From NCBI GenBank assembly GCA_003518475.1, contig DOYO01000077.1, positions 7,792-13,844 on the forward strand: a stretch of 6,053 nt of DNA. Reading direction: 5' to 3'. The notes below the pieces were generated by a model. It worked only from the letters and a program-made list of their open reading frames with translations, did not search any database and had not been told where the DNA came from. A program made the position numbers and the translations under genes. Positions within the stretch are counted from its first letter, which is position 1; each line of letters opens with the position of its first letter. Below, piece by piece: positions 1 through 5,490 of the stretch. The stretch is from Acholeplasmataceae bacterium. GTDB lineage: Bacteria; Bacillota_I; Bacilli_A; Acholeplasmatales; Acholeplasmataceae.

Positions 1-2088
1 GTTCAGACGTTTGAATCAAAATTTGCAGTCATGACAAGTGAAAATACGATGCCGTACCGTGATTTTGAAGGTTCGAACATTCATTTCTTTTATGATTACT
101 TAAGAGCCGATGGCTATAGTGAAAATTCAATTGATCAGGTTAAAGATGTTATAGCCGAATCTGGAAGCATTGCGATTCAGACTGGATTCCTTGGTGTTCC
201 ATCCTTTATCGTGTTAGCGCCTCTTGATTTAACACACTCAGTAGAACAACTATATATCATCCACATCATCGATGAGGATCTTGTAGTAAGCTCAATGTCA
301 TATTTGACCAACATCTTGTGGGCCTTGTTCTTTGTTATTTTCCTATTGTTTGCCTTGGCGATGATGATTTTGTTCAGACTTCTTGAACAGAAAGTCAATG
401 ATATCGAAAATGCAAAGATTACTCATTATTATGCAAAACCGTATATTGTCAGAATTAACAGCAGAGGTGCGATCCTTTCGTACAATCAAAGTTTTCGAAA
501 GTTCCTTGGAGAATATGATATTTACGATAAAATCACAGACTTCCGAGTTAAAAAGGATATCGATAGCGAACCTATTCAGACATTGATTCATCGTCAAAGC
601 GCATTTACTGCTTTATTCGAACTCGGATTGGGCAAAGTCGCGTACGTGCATTTCGTTCCAGTCAGAACCACAGGCGGTCATCTTCTAATCGGGGATGACA
701 TCACGGATATTGAAGGCAAGTTTGATGAATATAAAAATCTTGCGTTATACAACCCTGTCACTAAACTTCCAAATCAAAACAGTTTGAAACAAGATTTGCA
801 TAAATTGTTTGATGACAAGGAAATGTTGTCTAAAACGAATTCCCTATTGGCGTTTGATATCGTATCCTTTAGTAAAATAAATCTTTTGCTCGGTGAAAAG
901 AGCGGTGACCGTTTCTTATCAATTGTTTCAGAATTGGTCAAGCAGTCTCTGGAAGGCTATCCTTCTTCACTTTATAACATGAACGCGGATACATTCTTCG
1001 TTTTATTCAGAGATATTGAAAATTACAACTGGGTCACCAGATGGACGACAAAAATACTATCTATCTTGGAAAAACCAATTACTATTGATCGAAACTTGAT
1101 CAACATTGAAATTAAAATCGGTATTTTCCACATGGAATCAGATCGTTATGAAATTTTTAATCCCGATGTATGCTTTGATAACGTCATGCTTGCTTTAAAT
1201 CATGCGAAAGAATCATCAGCCCACAAGACTTTTACTTATGATGTCAGTTTGAGTTTGATCGCATCTAGAGAACAACGCATGGAATTAGATCTCGCGAATG
1301 GCATTAAAAATCAAGAGTTCCAGATGGTTCTTCAACCGCAATATAGCAACGCAGAAGAACGCATCATCGGATTTGAAGCCTTGATCAGATGGACAAATCC
1401 AAAATATTCCAGTGAATCACCGCTTAAATTTATCAAAATGGCTGAAAAGAACAACATGATTATCGATATTGGACGTATTGCGCTTCATGAAACATTCTCT
1501 ATCGCAAAAGAATTTGAAAGATATAACGTTCAAATCTCATTAAACATTTCTCCAGTTCAATTATTACAAGCCGGTTTCGTCAATGAAATCATTTCCGTAT
1601 TCGAGCAATATGAGTTAAAAAGAGGATCTGTTGCCTTAGAAATTACCGAAACCTTCCTTATTTCCTCATTCGAACTTGTCATCAACAAACTTAAGTTATT
1701 AGAAAAACATGGGTTCTCCATTCATTTGGATGACTTCGGTTCCGGTTATTCATCTCTTCAATATTTGAAAGACTTGCCAGTCAATACCATTAAGATAGAT
1801 AAAGCATTCATCGATGGCATCGAAAATGATGCCCACTCACGCGCAATCGTCACCATGATTTCAAATTTGGCGAAAAATATCGGTCTTGAAGTCATTGCTG
1901 AAGGTATTGAAAATGAAAAGCAGAACCAAATGGTCTACAAGAGCGGCTGCAATATCATTCAAGGTTACTTTATCAGCAGACCAGTTCCAAAAATAGAAGC
2001 GATTAAGATCATTCAGGCTTATAATATAGATAAGTCGATTGTGATTGAATCGATTAAACAGATTAAATTGAAGGAGGGCAAGCGATGA
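1..2088 (+). CDS. Membrane sensor PAS-GGDEF(degenerate)-EAL c-di-GMP phosphodiesterase, 5'-truncated
   Basis: Probable c-di-GMP-specific phosphodiesterase (c-di-GMP to pGpG) with an outside sensor. The frame is open to base 1 and the ATG at 31 has no ribosome site, so the gene starts left of the window. Residues are numbered from that ATG. Residues 1-93 look like the end of an extracytoplasmic Cache-type sensor; 94-117 are a membrane helix (NILWALFFVIFLLFALAMMI), about 133-228 a PAS-like fold, 235-405 GGDEF and 415-665 EAL. The GGDEF signature is NADTF (318-322), so cyclase activity should be lost, although Asp276 of the metal site remains. The EAL domain looks fully catalytic: EAL 449-451, Asn505 (LNISP), Glu537/Glu540 (EITE), Asp567-Asp568 (DDFGSGYSS), Lys588 (IKID), Glu624/Glu627 (AEGIE) and Gln644 (QGYF). 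The dead GGDEF may serve as a GTP-sensing or dimerisation domain, as known for some GGDEF-EAL proteins. The stop overlaps the next start (ATGA). Domain calls are firm; the sensor class is uncertain. Confidence 0.93.
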   Translation, partial: VQTFESKFAVMTSENTMPYRDFEGSNIHFFYDYLRADGYSENSIDQVKDVIAESGSIAIQTGFLGVPSFIVLAPLDLTHSVEQLYIIHIIDEDLVVSSMSYLTNILWALFFVIFLLFALAMMILFRLLEQKVNDIENAKITHYYAKPYIVRINSRGAILSYNQSFRKFLGEYDIYDKITDFRVKKDIDSEPIQTLIHRQSAFTALFELGLGKVAYVHFVPVRTTGGHLLIGDDITDIEGKFDEYKNLALYNPVTKLPNQNSLKQDLHKLFDDKEMLSKTNSLLAFDIVSFSKINLLLGEKSGDRFLSIVSELVKQSLEGYPSSLYNMNADTFFVLFRDIENYNWVTRWTTKILSILEKPITIDRNLINIEIKIGIFHMESDRYEIFNPDVCFDNVMLALNHAKESSAHKTFTYDVSLSLIASREQRMELDLANGIKNQEFQMVLQPQYSNAEERIIGFEALIRWTNPKYSSESPLKFIKMAEKNNMIIDIGRIALHETFSIAKEFERYNVQISLNISPVQLLQAGFVNEIISVFEQYELKRGSVALEITETFLISSFELVINKLKLLEKHGFSIHLDDFGSGYSSLQYLKDLPVNTIKIDKAFIDGIENDAHSRAIVTMISNLAKNIGLEVIAEGIENEKQNQMVYKSGCNIIQGYFISRPVPKIEAIKIIQAYNIDKSIVIESIKQIKLKEGKR
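2071..2077 (+). promoter_or_regulatory. Ribosome binding site of the second GGDEF-EAL gene
   Basis: AAGGAGG lies inside the last codons of the upstream gene, 7 bases before the ATG at 2085. With the ATGA stop/start overlap it fixes that start and indicates translational coupling, so the two proteins are probably made in a matched ratio. Confidence 0.9.
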
Positions 2089-3515
2089 ATTTGTTCCGAG
2101 TATACCAAGTCAGCAACGATATCACCATTATCTTATCCATTTTCATCATCCTCATCATGATTACAGCGATCTATTTTTTAGCACGTTCATTCTTCAAAGA
2201 AAGAACAAGACTGAGAGATGAAAGGTCAATGACGATGGAAGGCGTGCTTACGCGTGCTGAAATGACATCTCTTATTACCTCGCAGATTGCAAGAGCTGGA
2301 AAAGAAGCGCAGTTCTCACTAGTTTATCTGGATTTAGATAAGTTTACTGATTTCATCAATGCCTTCGGTCAGAGCGAAAGTGAAAAAATACTAGAAAAGA
2401 TTGTTAAAAATATAGAAGTCGTCATTCCTAAAGGCGTGAAGATCGCAAGAATGCAAAATGATGAATTCCTGATTTTCCTGACAATGGACTATGATAGAAC
2501 CGAAGCAGTTGACTTGGCGAACCGAGTCAAACAAGCAATCGGGAGACCTATTCGTTTATTTGGAGACACGCAAATCAGCGCAACAGCATCGATTGCAGTC
2601 GTTTTCTACCCAATACACGGCAGCAACTTAAAGGATTTGCTCAGTTCCTTGAAGATTGCAACCTATATCATTAAGAAGAACGGTGGAAACAACATCAAGG
2701 TTTACTCAGATGAAATGAGCACCCTTGGCGGCGAACACGTTGAATATTACTATCAGATCAAACACGCAATCCAGCATAAGGAGTTCCAACTCTATTACCA
2801 TCCCATCATCGATTTGAACAAAAATGATTTGTTTGGTGTGGAAGCATTGATTCGTTGGAACCATCCAGAGCATGGTTTGCTATCCCCATTTAAATTTTTG
2901 GGCATCATGGAACAATCTGGTGACGTTCATTGGATCGGACTTTGGGGCTTGGAAACATTAATTAAAACTTATCAGGAGTTGAAACAGGAATTCCCAAAGA
3001 AAGAAATCAAGTTCTCGATGAACTTATCTCCCAAACAATTGATGAGTGAAACTTTACCAAATGATTTTCAAAAAATATTAAAGAAATACCGCATGAACGC
3101 AGATAGCATCATTCTAGAAATCATCGAGTTCGCTGTCTTTGAAAAACAAGAAACTATTTTTAAGAACCTAAGAAAACTTAAAGAAATGGGTTTTCAACTT
3201 GCCATTGACGGATTTGGACTTGATTATAATACGTTATCCAAGGTTGAAGAACTCGATATCGATATCATTAAACTCGATAATGAGTTCCTAAAAGAAGAAG
3301 AATCTTACATGAAAGCCAAGTTTGCATCGCTTTTAGTTGAGTTCGCAAAGAAAAATAACTACACGGTTATCTGTGAAGTGATAGAATCCAAAGAAATGGC
3401 AGATGAAGCGAGAACATACAATATCAACATCATGCAAGGCTTTTACTTTAGTAAGCCATTATCAGCAGAGGGTTTAAGAGGATACATCGGAACTGAGGGT
3501 TGGACAAAAATATAA
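2085..3515 (+). CDS. Membrane-anchored degenerate GGDEF-EAL protein, probable regulatory c-di-GMP partner
   Basis: Second c-di-GMP protein of the operon, 476 residues. One N-terminal membrane helix (about 13-34, IILSIFIILIMITAIYFLA) leads with a short linker into GGDEF (about 54-210) and EAL (about 220-470); there is no separate sensor domain. The GGDEF signature is QNDEF (124-128). Asp126, Glu127 and the DLD metal motif (83-85) survive but the GG that holds GTP is gone, so cyclase activity is unlikely. In the EAL domain, EAL (253-255), Asn313, Glu345/Glu348, Lys396, Glu431/Glu434 and Gln451 are kept. The loop normally reading DDFGTGYSS is instead DGFGLDYNT (375-383), so the second metal-binding Asp is Gly376. 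That predicts weak or no hydrolysis, leaving a possible c-di-GMP or GTP binding role. Coupling to the intact enzyme upstream suggests a heteromer at the membrane. Family assignment is firm; loss of activity is inferred from motifs. Confidence 0.93.
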   Translation: MNLFRVYQVSNDITIILSIFIILIMITAIYFLARSFFKERTRLRDERSMTMEGVLTRAEMTSLITSQIARAGKEAQFSLVYLDLDKFTDFINAFGQSESEKILEKIVKNIEVVIPKGVKIARMQNDEFLIFLTMDYDRTEAVDLANRVKQAIGRPIRLFGDTQISATASIAVVFYPIHGSNLKDLLSSLKIATYIIKKNGGNNIKVYSDEMSTLGGEHVEYYYQIKHAIQHKEFQLYYHPIIDLNKNDLFGVEALIRWNHPEHGLLSPFKFLGIMEQSGDVHWIGLWGLETLIKTYQELKQEFPKKEIKFSMNLSPKQLMSETLPNDFQKILKKYRMNADSIILEIIEFAVFEKQETIFKNLRKLKEMGFQLAIDGFGLDYNTLSKVEELDIDIIKLDNEFLKEEESYMKAKFASLLVEFAKKNNYTVICEVIESKEMADEARTYNINIMQGFYFSKPLSAEGLRGYIGTEGWTKI

Positions 3516-3527
3516 AAAATGTGAAAA

Positions 3528-3553
3528 AAAGTGTGCAAACCTATTGACACTTT
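3528..3553. promoter_or_regulatory. Inverted repeat overlapping the -35 box: possible operator or weak terminator
   Basis: AAAGTGT (3528-3534) and ACACTTT (3547-3553) are exact reverse complements. CAA (3536-3538) can also pair with TTG (3544-3546), leaving G3535 bulged and a 5-base loop. The right arm covers most of the TTGACA box. As RNA it would form a 10-pair, AU-rich stem followed only by AAATTGTT, so it would be a weak terminator for the upstream operon. As DNA it could be a protein site on the promoter. No other terminator is visible after the GGDEF-EAL gene. Either role is tentative. Confidence 0.35.
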
Positions 3554-3572
3554 AAATTGTTCGAGATATAAT
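3544..3572 (+). promoter_or_regulatory. Sigma-A promoter of the riboswitch-controlled operon
   Basis: TTGACA (3544-3549) and TATAAT (3567-3572) are both perfect consensus hexamers, separated by 17 bases. A-rich runs upstream (3514-3530) resemble an UP element. Transcription should start near the G/T bases at 3577-3580, giving a leader of about 155 bases before the first start codon. The promoter itself looks strong and unregulated, which fits control being placed in the leader RNA. Confidence 0.88.
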
Positions 3573-3589
3573 ACGGGTGTATCGAGGAT

Positions 3590-3670
3590 TTCGGTACATG
3601 TAAAAGGGCAAAACTAGAGAAATCTAGCGACGCAAAGCTATAGGGCCTAATAAAAGGTAGCCAGTTGTCA
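3590..3670 (+). promoter_or_regulatory. Cyclic-di-GMP-I (GEMM-I) riboswitch aptamer
   Basis: Leader RNA element that binds c-di-GMP. The GEMM-I landmarks appear in order. AAAAGGGCAAAA (3602-3613) is the 5' core. A perfect stem CTAGA/TCTAG (3614-3618 with 3623-3627) is capped by a GAAA tetraloop. GACGCAAAGC (3629-3638) is the second core strand. GGGCCTAA (3643-3650) matches the usual tetraloop-receptor side. GGTAGCCAGTTGTC (3656-3669) is the 3' core. GCTA (3637-3640) pairs with TAGC (3658-3661) to close the short third hairpin. By comparison with the Vibrio Vc2 aptamer, G3607 corresponds to G20, A3634 to A47 and C3669 to C92, the ligand-contacting positions. A G at the G20 position favours c-di-GMP over 3',3'-cGAMP. 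The closing P1 pairs were not resolved with certainty, so the outer boundaries are approximate. Confidence 0.9.
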
Positions 3671-3690
3671 TTAATGACACTGGCTTTTTT
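3659..3690 (+). terminator. Intrinsic terminator, expression platform of the riboswitch
   Basis: AGCCAG plus TGTCA (3659-3670, T3665 bulged) pairs with TGACA plus CTGGCT (3675-3685) across a TTAA loop. This gives 11 base pairs followed by an unbroken T run (3685-3690). The 5' arm consists of the aptamer's 3' core, including half of the GCTA/TAGC helix and the C92 equivalent. Folded aptamer and terminator therefore cannot coexist. Ligand binding should block the hairpin and permit transcription of the genes downstream (ON switch, inferred). Confidence 0.9.
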
Positions 3691-3720
3691 GTATATTAAA
3701 AGTCAAGCCGAATATAATGA

Positions 3721-3727
3721 AAAGGAG
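3721..3727 (+). promoter_or_regulatory. Ribosome binding site deciding the start of the first surface gene
   Basis: AAAGGAG is followed by GTGATGATGATG, four in-frame potential starts at 3727, 3730, 3733 and 3736. The GTG uses the last base of the ribosome site and the ATG at 3730 is only two bases away, so neither is plausible. The ATG at 3736 has the best spacing (8 bases); 3733 (5 bases) is second choice. Confidence 0.75.
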
Positions 3728-3735
3728 TGATGATG

Positions 3736-4452
3736 ATGAGACTATCCACAGTGCTTAATGTTAGAAAGTTAAGAATTAGAAATCGAATCTTCACACTAGG
3801 CGTCATTATCACCGGCATGTTGTCACTCGCTTTCGCAGTTGTAACATTTTATGGACAGAACGCAGGAAACTTCCTCATGTCAGTCGATCAAGCATCAAGA
3901 TTAAGAGGTATAGGACTGACTACCGAAGAAGATTCATCAGTCACAGAATCAAGACTGATGAGTGATCCAATCAAGGAAGCTAGAGATATTACTTATACCT
4001 GGCTAAAACTTGATGAGATAGATGCAACAGACGGAAATTTCGTCGATGTTGATCATGAATATGTAGCCTTTACATTCTATCTAAAGAATAGCGGAAGTGA
4101 AACAGTTGATATCAGTTATTACATTCGACTCACCGAAATTTACAACAATTTGGATTTAGGAATCAGAGTGTTGGTTATACAAGATGGTGAGCAATCAATG
4201 TATATGAAAGAAGATATCGTAGCTCCTGGTACTGAACCTCCATATTATCCAGAAGCTATGCCAACCGCACAGTTCTTCCTCACTGAAAGAATGGTCATGA
4301 GAAATACAGTAACTAACTTGAAACCAGGTGATTATGTAAAATTCTCAGTAGTTGTATGGCTCGAAGGATATGATCCAGACACAACAAATGACATTTTAGG
4401 CGGAATGATCAAGATGGAGATGAACTTCACAATAGATGATGATCAGTCCTAG
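3736..4452 (+). CDS. Exported TasA/camelysin-like protein, first gene of the riboswitch-controlled operon
   Basis: 238 residues from the ATG best placed behind the ribosome site. A basic N-terminus (RKLRIRNR) leads to a hydrophobic stretch at about 18-38 that acts as signal peptide or anchor. It is followed by VTFYGQNAGNF, a pattern I recall from uncharacterised TasA-like proteins of low-GC Gram-positives and Acholeplasma relatives. The rest has the feel of a beta-sandwich: YVAFTFYLKNSGSE (109-122), YYIRLTEIYNNLDLGIRVLV (about 128-147), then LKPGDYVKFSVVVWLEGYDPDT (about 195-216) and an acidic tail IDDDQS. It has no cysteine, and where I recall DPDC in relatives this one has DPDT. The W-EG-D-D-T motif recurs near the C-terminus of the next gene's product. 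The likely role is a surface fibre, matrix or fibre-anchoring subunit, controlled by c-di-GMP through the leader. Export is well supported; family and role are by resemblance only. Confidence 0.85.
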   Translation: MRLSTVLNVRKLRIRNRIFTLGVIITGMLSLAFAVVTFYGQNAGNFLMSVDQASRLRGIGLTTEEDSSVTESRLMSDPIKEARDITYTWLKLDEIDATDGNFVDVDHEYVAFTFYLKNSGSETVDISYYIRLTEIYNNLDLGIRVLVIQDGEQSMYMKEDIVAPGTEPPYYPEAMPTAQFFLTERMVMRNTVTNLKPGDYVKFSVVVWLEGYDPDTTNDILGGMIKMEMNFTIDDDQS

Positions 4453-4462
4453 GTGATATAAG

Positions 4463-5431
4463 ATGAGAAAATCAAGGAAGATCTTCATTTCCATTCTCAC
4501 ATTCACATTGTCAATCTTGCTTTTGACTACAGTGACATTCGCTTGGATTAACTTAGGTACAATCAGTAACATCGATGGTTTAGGTATCACAGCAAGCAGC
4601 GGTAGTGAATTAGAGATATCAATCGATGGAGAAAATTATTCAAGTGAACTTCCATCTATACTGATTCAAGATTTAATTGGTGAGATGAAGTTATATGATG
4701 TAACTACTCTTGACGGCATTAACTTCCAGACTGGCGGATTCAGAGATGTCGCAGACGCAATACCAAACGAACACTATTTGACCTTTGATTTATGGTTTAG
4801 AACAATTAAAAACGAAAAAAACTTGTATCTAATCAATAACGTCAAAGATTTAGTAACATTTGATTCAAATATGCCCGGAACGTATGTTATCAGCCGCGGT
4901 GTATTCTGGGTAGCTCCAGTTAGTTTCTTAAATGGACCTAACGTGCAAGACTTAGTAGAAAAAGGAGACCTTGGCGTTTATTACGGAAGTGATACCATCC
5001 GAATCTCAGTGATTGAACTAAACGATGACACCAACCCGATGGATTTGAGAACAGAAGATGAACTCAAAAGATTCATTTACGATCCTTCTGAAAATTTCGA
5101 TCGAGGTTATGGAAAACTCTACGGTGCATACAATTACTTCTTCCAAACCGCACAATACTGGATGGATACCCCAAGAGAAATACAGCAAGCATCTTACAGA
5201 CTTTCAGAATTTGATCCTAACAATCCTTACCAAGCACTCGATAATGAATCCATGGTTGGACAGATGATTGAAACGGAAGATATCAATATTGATGGTAAAA
5301 CGTATTATAGAACCAAGGTAAGAATAAACATCTGGATTGAAGGCTGGGATGCAGATACATTCGATGCAGTAGATAAAGATGTTGTCAAGATTCAATTACA
5401 GTTTAAATCAGCATTTCCTGCTGAAGAGTAG
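4463..5431 (+). CDS. Exported TasA-like surface protein, second gene of the operon
   Basis: 322 residues, starting 10 bases after the previous stop. AGGTGAT (4451-4457) overlaps that stop and serves as ribosome site, so the genes are probably coupled. The N-terminus is a classic leader: MRKSRK, then a hydrophobic core (7-25) ending TVTFAWINLG. TFAW sits where TasA-type precursors (TWAAF) are cut by a SipW-like peptidase, suggesting but not proving cleavage after FA. Visible blocks are VTTLDGINF (80-88), YLTFDLWFRT (105-114), DTIRISVIEL (177-186) and VRINIWIEGWDADT (286-299). The first three have counterparts in the next gene's product and the last in the previous one, so this protein bridges the set. 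There is no cysteine and no sortase motif, and the C-terminus (FPAEE) is not a membrane anchor. It is considerably larger than a minimal TasA-like domain, with an aromatic-rich insert (NYFFQTAQYW, 224-233). A filament minor subunit or adaptor is plausible; no specific function is recognised. Confidence 0.87.
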   Translation: MRKSRKIFISILTFTLSILLLTTVTFAWINLGTISNIDGLGITASSGSELEISIDGENYSSELPSILIQDLIGEMKLYDVTTLDGINFQTGGFRDVADAIPNEHYLTFDLWFRTIKNEKNLYLINNVKDLVTFDSNMPGTYVISRGVFWVAPVSFLNGPNVQDLVEKGDLGVYYGSDTIRISVIELNDDTNPMDLRTEDELKRFIYDPSENFDRGYGKLYGAYNYFFQTAQYWMDTPREIQQASYRLSEFDPNNPYQALDNESMVGQMIETEDINIDGKTYYRTKVRINIWIEGWDADTFDAVDKDVVKIQLQFKSAFPAEE

Positions 5432-5433
5432 AA

Positions 5434-5458
5434 CTTAAGTTAACGAAAGTTAATTAAG
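5434..5458 (+). other. GAAA-capped intergenic RNA hairpin before the third surface gene
   Basis: CTTAA (5434-5438) and TTAAC (5440-5444) pair with GTTAA (5449-5453) and TTAAG (5454-5458). This forms ten pairs with one bulged G (5439) and a GAAA tetraloop. The element begins three bases after the preceding stop. It is followed by ATAAAAAAAGAG rather than a T run, so it is not an intrinsic terminator. It more likely protects or processes the transcript, letting the third gene's message accumulate separately. The hairpin is clear in the sequence; its role is inferred. Confidence 0.6.
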
Positions 5459-5490
5459 ATAAAAAAAGAGAAAAATAGGAGACTAGAAAA

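Noticed and set aside
177..597. Open frames on the minus strand (177-398, 343-597) and a second plus frame (383-586)
   Set aside because: They lie inside the well-conserved sensor/PAS/GGDEF-EAL gene, have no ribosome sites and show no recognisable protein character.
2085..2088. Mycoplasma-type code with TGA as tryptophan
   Set aside because: The TGA at 2086-2088 is the only sensible end of the first gene and forms an ATGA overlap with a start that has an excellent ribosome site. Tryptophans are TGG throughout.
3713..3718. A second TATAAT just before the first surface gene
   Set aside because: No TTGACA-like box lies at the right distance, and the start of transcription would fall within the ribosome binding site.
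5382..5410. TTGTCA near the end of the second surface gene as a -35 box for the third gene
   Set aside because: No acceptable -10 lies at 16-18 bases; TTTAAA is only 14 bases away.
5434..5470. Reading the intergenic hairpin as an intrinsic terminator
   Set aside because: The stem is AU-only at its base and is followed by an A-rich tract, with no T run on either strand.
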